Shown: positions 12,416-42,869 of the stretch, piece after piece | Position numbering within the stretch: position 1 is the first letter of the stretch | Layout of the letters: each line of letters begins with the position of its first letter | Source of the DNA: Pterois miles | Lineage: Eukaryota; Chordata; Actinopteri; Perciformes; Scorpaenidae | NCBI GenBank assembly: GCA_947000775.1 | Contig: CAMQGK010000514.1 | Location: 4,118,501-4,182,500 of the forward strand | Reading direction: 5' to 3' | Length of the DNA stretch: 64,000 nucleotides | Translations under genes and position numbers: made by a program | Notes under the pieces: generated by a model | Databases searched by the model: none | The model's input: only the letters and a program-made list of their open reading frames with translations | What the model was told of the DNA's origin: nothing

Positions 12416-13675
12416 TAGGTCATCGGGCAGCGAGTCTAGAGAGTTTCTGCAATCTGTTTTATCTTCTAGACACGACCCATCATCTTTTCTCTGGTGGAGG
12501 TGGCTCACAGTTTGAAAACCCCTGATTTAGACCGTACCCAAGCTTTTATTATTGTAAGAAGGGGAGAAGTGCGCTGAGAACATTACTTACTTTTGGTGAC
12601 TTCACCTTTTTAATCTAATGTTGTCCATGTCTGAGAAAGAAATGGTGTCTTTGACAGAAAACTGCATCATCTCTGAATGGAGAGCAGAGGTCGAGCATGT
12701 TGCTGTACTCATGGACAATAAGCTGTTTTATTTGAATCGAGTTTCTGTGGGTGACCGGTTCTTGGCTACAAACGCGTTGTTCCCCTTGTAGCCGTTTGGC
12801 TGCTGAGTTGAATGTCGGCCATTTTGGATTCTGAAGCTGTTCAGGAGCCGTGGGTGTGTGTGTACATACTGTAAAGATGTATATGTAGGACTTATATGGT
12901 TGAGAGTTATTTATTTACCTAAAGATCATAATGTTACTCTGGAAATTTCAGGTGAAATATATTTGAAGAATATGTAGCATTTTATTTGTCATTTTGGGGG
13001 TCATTAAGGCGACAGACCAACACGGGAAGTTTTTTTTGTTTTTTTACCAGTGCAATATTATTGTTCATATCACAGCAAACCACTATCACAGCAGGGGCAC
13101 AATCTACCACAACACAATCCACAGTCTGAAATCAAACACACACCACCTGCAGCTGTGTTTCAACTATTTGTATCTACTGCTGACCTCTGCTGTCGCTCTT
13201 TACAGCCGTCAACTGCTGAGCATTTTATAGGACTTACTGTTTTCAAACTGGAGTATTTTACAAAACCTTTGAGATATAACTGGAGACTGTTGTTTTCAGG
13301 CAGCGGTGGGCGCATGAAGCAGTGAAAACCCCCATTAAACGAAGCAGCTCTGTTTAACGAGCTGTTGCATGTCATCCAGTCTGATTGGAAGTACTTAACC
13401 TTCATGCTCAACAATAATAAGCCAGTTATGTTGTCCACTAAGTCCTCAGTGTGTAATGAAATATATATCAAAGCTGATTATATTTGAGAGTATTACTATT
13501 AATTATTGCCATTTGACCTCAGACCTACAGAGGTTTATCTTCAGCTCAGTTTATAGCACAGTCCAGTATCAGTTTTAATCATTGACACCTTACAGTTGAA
13601 CTTTTTGTGGTACCACTTTCTACTAAAGCACCCTTTATAAAGAGATTATACGTTCTAACTAATTCTTGGTTAAAG

Positions 13676-13750
13676 GAGGGCTGTACGGTGGTGCAGTGGG
13701 TAGCGTTGTCCCCTCAAACAAGAGGGTCACAGGTCTGAATCCGGCTTCTG
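13676..13750 (+). mobile_element. tRNA-derived SINE-like fragment, head only
   Basis: The text 'tacggtggtgcagtgggtag' followed by 'agagggtcacaggtctgaat' matches the A-box and B-box head of the copy at 61117-61345. The body of the element is missing, so this is a truncated copy. It would not be a functional tRNA gene. Confidence 0.65.
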
Positions 13751-14119
13751 TTCAGCATGAAGCTGAAGGTGGTTAGCTTAGCTTAGCACAAAGACTGGGA
13801 GCAGGGGGAAACGGCTAGCCTGGTGGCTTCCGGTCAAGAAATGTTTTGGCACGACTTGGCAGTTTTTCTGTGGATTAAACAAACTTCATATGACATGTTA
13901 ATTAATGAGCTTTAGAGGTGCTGGCACGAGGATTTTGTTCCCCTCAGACAGAGCTAGGCTAGCTGGTTCCCCTGTTTTCAGTCTTTATGCTAAGCTAAGC
14001 GACATTTTGAACTTTAACTTAACTAAATTATTTATTGATGCTTTATAATTCAGTTAAAAGACTAGAATAAAAGGTTGCCAGGTTGTGAAAAATCCCTACA
14101 GTTGAACTGTTACATGGCT

Positions 14120-14310
14120 AAAATGCATTTATTAACATCTTACAACTGCAGAGTTAATGATTAAAACCTGTTATTCATCAGTTATTAACATTAATAACTG
14201 CAGAATTAATAATTCAAACCATTTTTTATCACTTATTAACATTAATAACTGCAGAATAAATAATTAAAACTCTTTATTCATTACTTATTAACATTAATAA
14301 CTGCAGATTG
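14120..14310. repeat. Tandem repeat, about 52-53 bp unit, nearly four copies
   Basis: The block 'ttattaacattaataactg' recurs at spacings of about 53, 52 and 53 bases (starts near 14128, 14181, 14233 and 14286), each time followed by 'cagaattaataattcaaacc' or a variant. The first unit is the most diverged. AT-rich and non-coding. Confidence 0.8.
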
Positions 14311-15632
14311 ATGGATTAGTCAGAAACCCATAGATATGTATGGCCAGATTACCAACATTGTGAACACCAATATTGACAAATAATAAGGACAAACACCAGC
14401 TGAAAATCAGTTTTTATTAATGTTTATAACTGACCTGTAAACTGTTTATAAACCATTAATAAAGCCATTACTCACACAACCTATAAATCATGTTGAACGG
14501 GTGCCCTATTATTAAGTTTTATATGATTTATAATTATTTCTAAATCCCAACATGACACTGGATTTCATATTTTAAAATACACAGCTGAAATAAAACAGTG
14601 TAGAACTGCAGGTCTCTGACATACATTAAGGTGTCAGTATATATATGGTGGCAATAATTTGGATATATTTTGGACATGAAATTAGATTCAAATTTGAAAG
14701 TATTTCACTTTATTTTAACCCTGTTATTGTAGCATTTATAAGCAATATACTGAATAAACACTTAATAAACATGATATTGCCTATTATAATACAATATAAT
14801 GTAGTTGTAAGCAATTATAAGGACACTGTATTTAGATATAAAATAACAATAGTTATAATCACATATATCTTTATGGTTTTAAAATACATTTAGAAACTGG
14901 TATTATGTTACGTAATTTTGTTTTAAAGCATTTATACACGTAGGATGGGTTATAGTTGTTGACAGATAATTTACAAATGTTGTTATGACTTATTACAACT
15001 ACTAAACATTATAATTTAATAAACCATTAATTAAGTGTTAATATATTGTTTCTAAATGCTGAACGGGGCTTTAAATAAAGTATTACCAGTATTTCTCTGT
15101 ATTCCTTTAGCAGCTGTATACAAATGGCCATAAACTCTTTTTACACAATTAGAAAGTGTTTTTCTTTCCTCCACGACATTAACATCCGCTGATAAATGTG
15201 TTCAGACAGAGGATACAGTAGGTACTGATGTCTCCTAGTTCATATGTGGTCAGGCAGGTCGGGCTGACCTCTGACCTCTGCCCGGGACCCGGCTTTCTAC
15301 CATTGTCTGTTCTGTGGAATAAATACAATTGGAGGTAACTCAACATGTGTACGTGTGGTTTTATTAGCCATGCTGCCGCAGGAAATATCTGAATAAAACT
15401 GAAATATCTCAATAAATATTGGTGGATTGTTATGAGCTTTTGAGAGTTTGGTGGTTTTCCTCCAGCGACACCTGCAGATTGACATTTGTGGTTTTGACTG
15501 AAATATCTCAACAAGAAATACACTTCTACTCATTACTTTCTCTTCAAAATGCCATCATCTAGTCACAATATAAATATATCAAATACTTTAATACCAACAT
15601 GCTATAGCGAGTCGCTATGATAGCTCAAAAGA

Positions 15633-15663
15633 GTTCACCACAGTGTTCACAACTGTGGTGAAC
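15633..15663. other. Perfect 12-bp hairpin at the edge of an AT-rich element
   Basis: GTTCACCACAGT and ACTGTGGTGAAC are exact inverse complements separated by a 7-base loop. It directly precedes the AT-rich repeat starting 'agaacctgccaaa'. It may be the terminus of that element; I have no evidence of another role. Confidence 0.55.
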
Positions 15664-16370
15664 AGAACCTGCCAAACTCAAAAATAAATAAATGTCATGA
15701 AATGTAACAAAAATAATATCTAAAAAATAAATGGAGCATTAATTAACTGATAAAATGTGACAAATTGATATTTCAGTTTTAATTTACTTATTTATTTATT
15801 TATTTATCTTTGTATTTATTCCCTTATTTATTTACTCTTCTGCTTAATTTTGTGATTTTTTCATGTATTTATGTATTTCTTTTGTATTAATTTTATGTAA
15901 TATTGTATTAATTTTGATATAATTTAGTTTGGGGAACTAAATAAGGGGTGAAAGGCAAAGGGAAAATTGTGCATAAATAAATAAATGCAAAAATGAATAA
16001 ATAAAAATAAATGCAAAAATTAAATTCTAAAATGAATAAAATAAATATATAAATAAAAGGGAAAATTAAGCAGAAAAGTAAATAAGGGAATTAATAAAAA
16101 GATAAATGAATAAAGCAGCAAATTAAAACAGAAATATCAATTAATATAATATTTTTTCAGTAAATTAATGGCACCATTTATTTTTAATACTTTTGCTACC
16201 TTTAATGACATTTATATATTTATTGAGTCATATATTTTTAATTGATTCATTTTTATTTTTTTTATTTTGGCAGGTTCTCTCCTCCATACTGTATGACACT
16301 GATTGATGTTTTACAGTTGACTGTGCATGAAAACTAGTCACCAAGTTGAAAGAAAAGTCAAAATAGATAA
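15663..16370. mobile_element. AT-rich fold-back element, copy A (TTTGGCAGGTTCT ends)
   Basis: The segment is built of AAATAAATA and its complement, bounded by 'agaacctgccaaa' on the left and 'tttggcaggttct' on the right (16266-16278). It is followed by 'tcctccatactgtatgac' and 'gaaaactagtcaccaagt'. The right-hand part, about 16263-16370, is repeated in inverse orientation at about 17280-17390, which defines copy B. Confidence 0.65.
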
Positions 16371-16599
16371 TATATAATGTTAGCATTTTTAGTAATGTAC
16401 ACAGCTGCTGCCATATGCATATATACTTTAAATTGCATATATTTTTTTACATTTTATTCTTATTATTACATGTATATTTGGACAGTCTGAGCGCTGTTGG
16501 AAGGAGCCTGAGGAATATTTCAACAAACAAACAAACATACATACTAGCAAACAAACAAACAAAACTCAGTTTGAGACTGAAATTGAACGTAAAAACTTG

Positions 16600-17240
16600 T
16601 CTAACAAAAACAAAACCACGTGACCCCTCCCTACCAATTACAAACCACCTTCTCCGGAAGCAGCGGAGCGGTGTTACCTCCCGGAAGTCCGGCAGGTGTG
16701 CTAAGTGGTTCCTGGGAACCAGGCTGGGAGCAGACGGCATGGTGTGGTACCTTTGAGGCGTGGTGGAAGTTTACCGGAGTGGAGAATGAATTATCCGGTT
16801 TTAAACGGGTTAACTACTCGGTCATCCTTCTGTTCGACGGACTGAAGCTCTTCTACCGGTGAGTTAACATTATTACCGGAGCTGAGGCGGAAAAATCAGG
16901 TCAGTTCCTCCAGTCTAAAATATAAGAAACTGTCCATGTTTTAAAAACCCTGAAAGTAGTTTAACTTCTGGTCCGGCTAATGTAGCATTAGCTAAGTTGT
17001 CTTGAGTGTTCATAAATAAGATTTTATGTTTCTGTCAGTGTTTTTTGTTTCAAGTTTTAAATGTTCTGCAGGGACAGATTAGCTAGGCTAACGTTAAACG
17101 CTTCGCCGGGAGTTATGAACTCTCGCGATATGATGGAAGTTAGACTTTGACTTCGAGTGTCGTCGGGCAGCGAGTCTCGCGAGAGTCCCACAGACTGGAA
17201 GTTTCACCCTATTTCCGGTAAAAACAAACTTTGGCTGGCA
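16600..17240. promoter_or_regulatory. CpG-rich promoter-like segment without an assignable gene
   Basis: This stretch is far richer in CpG than its flanks. It carries CACGTGAC (16617-16624), a CCAAT box (about 16634), ETS-type CCGGAAG sites (about 16654 and 16681) and the palindrome TCTCGCGAGA (17175-17184), with a second half-site at about 17121. These motifs are typical of TATA-less vertebrate promoters. A strong donor, CCG|GTGAGT at 16858/16859, could end a first exon on the + strand. The frame open up to it (16620-16862) resembles nothing I know, and I find no convincing next exon before kif2a's convergent end. It may drive a non-coding RNA or be a copied or stranded promoter. Confidence 0.5.
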
Positions 17241-17279
17241 GCAGCTGTGTACTAAAAAAATACCCGGTAACGTTATTCA

Positions 17280-18100
17280 TTACTTTTGTCATCTATTATG
17301 ACTTTTCTGTAGACTTGGTGACTAGTTTTCATACACAATCAATTGCAAAACATGATAGCTGGGTCATACTATATGGAGGACAGGACCTGCCAGAATCAGT
17401 CAATCAATCAATCAATCAATAAAAGACTCGATAAATATATAAATATGTCACTAAAGGTAGCAAACACATTAAAAATAAATGGTGCCATTAATTACCTGAA
17501 AATATGTGACATAAATTATTCATTTATCTTTTTATTAATTCCCCCATTCACCCTGTTTAACCTTCCCTTTTACTGATTTATGTATTTATTTAATTTTTTT
17601 GCAGTTATTTTTATTTATTATTTTTTTATTTATTTATGCACTTCACCTGTTATTTACTTCCCCAAACTTATTTATTTATGTATTATTTTCTTTATGTAAG
17701 GCTTTCTGAATTTCTTTTTATTTATATGTTTATTTTACTTATTTTAAAATGTATTTATTTCTGTAATCTTTTCTTCATACATTTGTTTTTTTTTAAGCTT
17801 CTTTATGCATTTCTACCACATTATGTAAAAGAGGGGGCTGTCACTCAGTGTAAATAAGGGGTGAAATGCAAAGGTACAGTATAAATAATAGTGCAAAAAT
17901 GCATAAATACATGCATATGTCTAATAATAATTCTAAAATAAATGAAAATTAAATGCAGAAACAAGAAAATAAATAATAAACGCAAAAATAATTAAAATTA
18001 ACAATTAATAAATACATACATACATAAATAAAAAGGATAATTAAGTAGAAGAGAAAATAAATAAGAGAAATATTGATTGACTGTTTTTGGTCTTTTCATT
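17280..18100. mobile_element. AT-rich fold-back element, copy B, inverted relative to copy A
   Basis: About 17280-17390 is the inverse complement of 16263-16370, sharing 'acttggtgactagttttca' and 'ggacaggacctgccagaa' with moderate divergence. It is followed by an AATC tetranucleotide run (about 17400-17421) and a long AAATAAATA/TTTATTTAT interior. With copy A it brackets the promoter-like segment. The outer boundary near 18100 is approximate. Confidence 0.6.
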
Positions 18101-18382
18101 GGACAAAAAAAATATAAAACAGCACAGGGCTCGTCCTTTAACTCTCTGGTCAAAGACAAATCATTGTCTCTCCCAATAAGGTCCCATAAATTATTACAGA
18201 ACAATAGAAATGTAAACATTAATTCAAAATCTGAATTTGTGGAGTGTTACTTGTCTGCAAAATGTCTGAATGAATAAATAAAATCTGTCTGCAGTAGTCA
18301 ATACATCACAATCTTAATATTTCAAAGTTAAGTTTTTAGAAAATAAGTAAAAAACAAGTACAGCAACAAGAAGTAGAGTTTC

Positions 18383-19040
18383 TTTATTTTGGCAAATGAA
18401 AAATTACTGTTTCAGTAATTGTTGTTTGGAGCACTCTGAGATCATCTGCTTTGTCCTTGATTATAGTGCCCCCATTAGGTCAATCAGTGTAATGCAAGGT
18501 TAATTTAGTGTTTTAAGCTTTCCCTCAGTCAAACATATATTACATACAGTATCAACACAAACACACAGTGGCTCATTTTACACACAAACTCCACATGGCC
18601 CGCTCCACCAGGACCACCAGGAATAAAATCCTCCAAATATTGCACAAAATGGCAAAAAATTGTTTATAAAATTGGCCAAAGTGAGCTAGATAAGCTATGA
18701 TTTGATTCTATAAAATGTATTTAAAACAAATAATTATTCACCTTTTTTTTTTTTTTTTTAATGAAGCACTTGTGACTTATCACATACAAAACTTTGTAAA
18801 CACACTTCACAGGAGGATGAAGAGCAATGACGGTCTGCTCTTTGGTTTTACAGATGGACGGATGGATGACGGGAAGCGACGGCAGCCTGTACAGCAAAGA
18901 GGTGGAGGAGAGACCAAACGCACAGAAGACAGTAAGTCATAAAATCATAGCTGAGCTAAATCAGCTCTTGACCTCCTCGGCGGCAGGCCTTCACCTTTCT
19001 GAAGTCAATATTACAGTGAGATATCGTATAGTTAATGTGT
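18383..19040 (-). terminator. kif2a: kif2a 3' UTR with candidate polyadenylation signal
   Basis: On the minus strand an AATAAA lies at 18383-18388, about 650 bases after the kif2a stop codon. A plus-strand stretch at 18855-18931 looks like an exon (acceptor TTTTACAG, donor ACA|GTAAGT) but lies antisense within this presumed UTR and is not counted as a gene. Confidence 0.45.
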
Positions 19041-37280
<18,240 letters not shown>

Positions 37281-37410
37281 CTCCCCTCGCGCGGCGTGTT
37301 TAACGAGCGTGTGTTTGCGCGGTGTCAAGTTGTGCGCTGCTGCAGAAACTGAGGTCACTAGCGGTCAGTCCTAGGAGAGGAGATGGAGCCGCTGCGCATG
37401 CGCGAGTGGT
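37281..37410 (-). promoter_or_regulatory. kif2a: kif2a promoter region with a palindromic NRF1 site
   Basis: TGCGCATGCGCG at 37393-37404 fits the NRF1 consensus and lies about 115 bases upstream of the kif2a start codon in a CpG-rich stretch. No TATA box is seen. The CpG-rich zone extends over coding exon 1 and into intron 1 (to about 36930), as in housekeeping vertebrate promoters. The transcription start itself cannot be placed by eye. Confidence 0.6.
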
Positions 37411-37439
37411 GAAGTCAGCAGCATCCTGTGTACTAGCAC

Positions 37440-39310
37440 ACAATGGTGGAAGAAGTACTAATACTACACTGTGAATACTCTCTGCAAGTAATAGGCCTGC
37501 TTTAGTAAAGGTAATAGCATCAGAGTATAGGTACTGAATAATATACATTACTGAATTATAATTATTTACTATCACTTGAATGTTGTAGCTGGTAAAGGTG
37601 GAACTCATTTAAATTACTGTATACTGCTGTATGCATCTACATCATCATTTATTGGTTGAATTATATTTTGTATTTATAATTATTAATTATTAAAATCTGC
37701 AAAATGAATATTATTATTAATAAACTTAATTTGCACAGCACTTTTATTAACAAAGTGTTTCACAATAAAAAAAAATCAGTTATTAAAAAATAAAAATATG
37801 TAAATTAAAAAAAATTGTAATTAAATGAAATTCACACAGCGATAAAAGCTGTTCAATACATGTGGTGGAGTGGAAATACTCAAAGTAAATCAAATAAATG
37901 TTATTTATATAGTACATTATTAAAAATTAATAATAAATGCAGTTCACAATAACAATAAATAAATCAGAGGTAATATAAAAGCAATGTTATGACTAAAACT
38001 GATAGTAAATGGCTGTTCCACAGCTTTGGTGCTGCCACTACAACGGCACAATCACAATTTTAACAAGTACCTTTGAATTGTACTTAAGAACAGTGCTTGA
38101 GCAAATGGACCTACTTCTTTTTTTTCAGTAAAAGTACTAATACCACACTGTGAAAACTGAGGTATCGTAATTTTTGCATTCAAAATGTTACATCAGTAAG
38201 AATACAAGTATTAGCATCAAAATACTTAATGTACCAAACGTCCTTATTCTGCAGAATGTCGCATTTAACGTTGCAGCTGGTACAAATTGAGCTCATTGAA
38301 ACTACTTTATGTACTGCTGGGTAGCTAAATCTACATTATTAATACATCATAACTTTTTAGTTGATTTATATTTTGTATTAACAATCTGAATCTGCAAAGT
38401 AACTATAGCTGTTGAATAAATGTAGTAGACTATGGTGGAAATATAAAGTAAAGAAATGTATAAATCAATGGAAATACACGCATAAAGTAAAAGCACCTCA
38501 AAATTGTACCTAAGTAGAATACTTTAGTAAAAGTTTTTGGTTACATTCATTGATTGGACCTACTTATACAGCTGGGTAGCTTAATCTACAGTATATTTTT
38601 AATACATCATTATTTATTAATTGGTTTATATTTGTATGAATAATTTAAATCTGCTAAATAAATATGTTTTATTTCCATATTATTTTTAACAACATTAACA
38701 AGTACAAATAAAATACAATATAGATAAATTGTAATTAAATAAAATTCACACAGTGATAAAAGCTGTTAAATAAATGTAGTGGAGCAGAAGTATAAAGTAG
38801 TGTAAAATGAAAATACTCAAGTACAGTATTAAATACCTCAGCAGTGAACTTAAGTACGGTATACCTATTTATACTGCAGCGTAGCTTAGTCTGTATTATT
38901 AATAATTCATAGTTTATTAGTTCATGTATATTTTTGCATTATTAATTTAAATCCACAAAATAACTAGTAATAATGGAACTTTTTTGGTATAGCACTTTTC
39001 TTAACTTTACAAAGTGCTTCATAACCAGAAAAATACAACAAAACAGTAATAATATAATACAATAAAATAATATAGCTAATTAAAGGTTGTTAAAAGTTGA
39101 TAAATGTAGTGCTATAATCAGCTCTAAAGTAGCGTAAAATGGAAATACTCAAGTAAGTAGTGGTACAAGTACCTCAAAATTGTACTTACATGCAGTACTT
39201 TAGTAAATGTACTTGTTCCATCCTGTCATTGATTGTACCTACTTCTTAAGTAAAAGTACTAATACCACACTGTGAAAATACTCCATTACAAGCAAAAGCC
39301 TTGCATCAAA
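37440..39310. repeat. Cluster of diverged copies of an interspersed repeat
   Basis: At least four partial copies of a family marked by 'actaataccacactgtgaa', 'aaaatggaaatactcaag' and 'acctcaaaattgtactta' lie here one after another, separated by AT-rich sequence. More fragments occur near 43780, 47150, 53350-53840, 55230-55500 and 63890-63980. No coding potential. Confidence 0.7.
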
Positions 39311-40071
39311 TGCAACTTAAGTAATGTTAAAGTGCTCCTTATGTAAGTATAATCATAAAAAATGTACTTCAAGTAGTAAAAGTTAAACTACTCAATGCAG
39401 ATAAATGTCCTCTGAGTATTATATATTGTGTAATTTGATTAATTTTACGCATACATTAATGTAAAGTAGGATTTTACTGTGGTAGCTGGTTGAGCTGGAG
39501 CTCGTTTTGTAAACTATTAACTAATAATTATTTTCAGTATGGATTAATCTGCTGGTTATTTTCTCCATTAATCGATTGATTTTGTAAAAATAGAGAAAGA
39601 ATGACCCAGAGCACAAACTGCTAACATCTTATCATCATCATCTTCATCATCTTCATCTTCACGAGATGTTTTGCTTTGCTTCGTTGAACACTAGGTAGCA
39701 GCAGAGCTCTGTTTTTAGCTCCAGTAGGTTCAGTGAATTACACAGAACCTGACAGACACTGGAGTACATCATGTTGTTGGATAATTTTCCTCTTTTATTG
39801 TAATTCATTGGCATTTAGTGTCTGTTTTCTAGTGTTCTTATGTTGATCTGTTTTTAGTTTAAAAAGGCAAAATAGGGAAAGAAAGAACAAGCAAAATAAA
39901 CTAAACTGAGGAGTAAATTAATCAGCAGTGGTACTGAGTGAACACTGTATCGCGATATCTTAAAATCCCAACATTTGTGTCATTGAAGGCACAATGAGGA
40001 GGATTTTTATCTTGTAATTAAAAAAAACACAACGTTGAAAGTTGTCCAGCTTGTGAAAGCCAACCCCAGAT

Positions 40072-40265
40072 TCACTCTTTGTCCGCTTGGCGTTTGGCCT
40101 CGCTGTATTTGTGCTTTTCAGCTCGGTGTCCACTATTTTCATAACCTCCTCTTGGATGCGTGTTTACCATCTTACACATGGTCGCTATGTTTTTATAGAG
40201 GTTGACACCCAGAGACGTCCCGAACACGACGACGTCGGACTGTCCAGGCAGAGGGCTGCTGGGCT
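40072..40265 (-). CDS. Weak candidate terminal exon, unidentified
   Basis: On the minus strand a good acceptor (TTTGTATCTGCAG) opens a frame of about 64 codons containing SDVVVFGTSLGVNLYKNIAT, then a charged tail ending KRQADKE and a stop at 40072. An internal donor-like ATG|GTAAAC (40168/40167) would allow an internal exon instead. I do not recognise the protein and find no partner exon upstream. It starts about 2.8 kb upstream of kif2a exon 1 on the same strand. It could be an exon of a tandem gene with far-off exons, or chance. Confidence 0.2.
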
Positions 40266-40956
40266 CTGCAGATACAAACACAAGATGACTGAGAGGGATT
40301 ATTAATGTACAAGTCTATACGTACATCAAACTGGCACATACAGGTATTTAGTAAAAAGCCAAGTCTGCGTCTCCTCTGGGGGATAGAAAACCAAAGATCC
40401 CATAAACTTCAGTGCAATTTGACATGTTTTTATTGTCATTTTGACAAGTTTAAATGCATTCATCTCTACTTGAACCAACATTTGTTTTATACACATATCT
40501 ATTAATAATCTAACCAGAACGTGTGCATTCGCAATACCTTAAAAAATAAAGGTTGTGCTTCAGTCTTCCCCCGTCCAACACAGTGGCCAGATATTACTGA
40601 TCCAGATTTTTTTTTTATTTTTTATTTTGAATACATTATTTGAACCCGGGCTAACCAGCACCCCGCTTCTCTACATATCTGATTGATTTGATTGATTCCT
40701 GTTGGTCTGTAAATAACCAACTGTTTGATCTATAGGCTGAGTTTTAGTTGGAGACGACAGTCTGTGTTACTGCAGCAGCCTCACACTCAAACTAACATTA
40801 GCTAGCCATGCTAGTCACTGTCACCAGCAGCATTTAAACATTCAGCACACTGACAGTGAATATTCACATATCGTATGAGCCTCAGATCTCAGTGTGAAAG
40901 TCTCAGTTAACCTGCTACACAACAACTTTTCATTGTTTTCTCTCCTGAGACGATGT

Positions 40957-41494
40957 CATGCTGGTCTGGTCTATAGCTTGGTGCCATAAAGCCATGCTGG
41001 TCTGGTCTGTAGCTTGGTGCCATAAAGCCATGCTGGTCTGGTCTGTAGCTTGGTGCCATAATGCCATGCTGGTCTGGTCTGTAGCTTGGTGCCATAAAGC
41101 CATATTGGTCTGGTCTATAGCTTGGAGCCATAACGCCATGCTGGTCTGGTCTATAGCTTGGTGCCATAAAGCCATATTGGTCTGGTCTATAGCTTGGAGC
41201 CATAACGCCATGCTGGTCTGGTCTATAGCTTGGAGCCATAATGCCATGCTGGTCTGGTCTATAGCTTGGTGCCATAAGCCATATTGGTCTGGTCTATAGC
41301 TTGGAGCCATAAAGCCATGCTGGTCTGGTCTATAGCTTTGTGCCATAATGCCATGCTGGTCTGGTCTATAGCTTGGTGCCATAAAGCCATGCTGGTCTGG
41401 TCTATAGCTTGGTGCCATAAAGCCATATTGGTCTGGTCTATAGCTTGGTGCCATAATGCCATGCTGGTCTGGTCTATAGCTTGGTGCCATAAAG
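40957..41494. repeat. 36-bp minisatellite, 15 units, open in several reading frames
   Basis: The unit contains 'atgctggtctggtctatagc' then 'ttggtgccataaagcc'. Being a multiple of three without stops, it stays open in several frames. On the minus strand it gives a 12-residue repeat (MAPSYRPDQHGF), also readable as ALWHQAIDQTSM; the plus strand gives MLVWSIAWCHKA. One unit near 41275 has lost a base, which shifts frame. There is no flanking splice context or conserved start, so coding is unlikely. Confidence 0.9.
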
Positions 41495-42399
41495 CCCCCT
41501 TATTAGATCTTTTTAGGACACGGGAGGGGAACAAATCAGAGATCAGCGTTTATGGGTTTATTGTTGGTGCAACCAGCTACCCACCAACTCTTCAGCATAG
41601 TGTTATTACTATTCGTGGTTTGTTTAAAGTAGAAGTTTGGTTTGGGATGTTTCTTCTGTTTACTCTGTTACCGTCTATGATGGACACAAGATGGTTTTCC
41701 CCAAAAGGGGCGTGGTCATGAGCTTTCTTTGGATTACATATTGCCGGTCTGATGTTTTTTTTTTTTTTTAAGGAAAATCAGTGATCACCAGATACAAACG
41801 AATCCTAGAAACAAACCTCTCAAGTTTGTGTTTAAGTTCAGAGAAAGCAGAAAGAGTGACAAAGGAGGAACTTGAGGATACTGAGATGCGTCCATGGCAA
41901 ATATAAGTCACCCACCCACCCACCGTCAAAAAGCCTGCCCTGAGCTGTAGCTGTCACCCCCGTGTACCAACCATCTATCCACTACCATGGCCGAAGACTC
42001 CCTCTTCAACTTATCCACACTCTTTCATTAACAACACACATTCACAGACGGACAGACACACAAACTCTCACACATCCCTTGCTTACCCATCAGTCCATCT
42101 GGTCCCCGAGGTGTCGGCCATCACTGTCTCTCGTAGGCGTTTCCCCAGCAACCACAGCCTCCCCTGTCAGACCAGAGGGAGAGCTTTTTTTTTTCTGTTT
42201 GCTTTGCTTTGTGGAGGATTAATGGACACACATTGTTGTGCTTTTGTCTAGGTGTGTGCATGGATGGGGGGTACACTGAAGCATCTCACATGATGAACAC
42301 AGTGAATTACATTTTGTGTGCAATTATGCTTCTGTAAAAAGGATGTCACTTAACCAAACTACTCATGACATGTGAAGCTAATTTGTCTGGTAGAAGACA

Positions 42400-42660
42400 C
42401 AGATTGAATCCAGACCAGCTATGCATGCATACATATTTCTGGGCATCATTCGCATTATTTTACATACCAATATTCCATGTAGTGCAGCTACTGCACGGGA
42501 TCTATTTTGCAATCATGGATAATTCATGACCTGCACAGAAACTGCATATGAAAATCCTTTTGAAGGCGGTTTGGGGCTGAGGGAAATTCCCCTTTCTTCC
42601 AACTTCACTTTCTAAAGGCGGTGCTTCTTCTGTTTCAGTGCATGTGAATTCAGAGTCTTA
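42400..42660. promoter_or_regulatory. Candidate conserved non-coding element
   Basis: This is low-repeat sequence with long well-formed words such as 'atgcatgcatacatatttct', 'catggataattcatgacctg' and 'catatgaaaatcctt', unlike the repeats around it. Octamer-like and homeodomain-like words are present. This rests only on texture; alignment to another fish or to human would decide it. Confidence 0.25.
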
Positions 42661-42869
42661 TTAATCAGGCGATATGACTCACCTGTGGTGTTGAGACTCA
42701 TATCGGCTCCCTAGAGAGCATTGACAGGATCTCAGATAGGTGTGTCCGAGACTGTGTTTAGTATCATGATCAGGAGTATTGACCTTATGTGGTGGAAGTG
42801 TTTCAACTCTGTAGTTGTATCTTTTAACTTCCTGTCTACACCGGAAGTGCTTGTGATCACCTACGTTAA

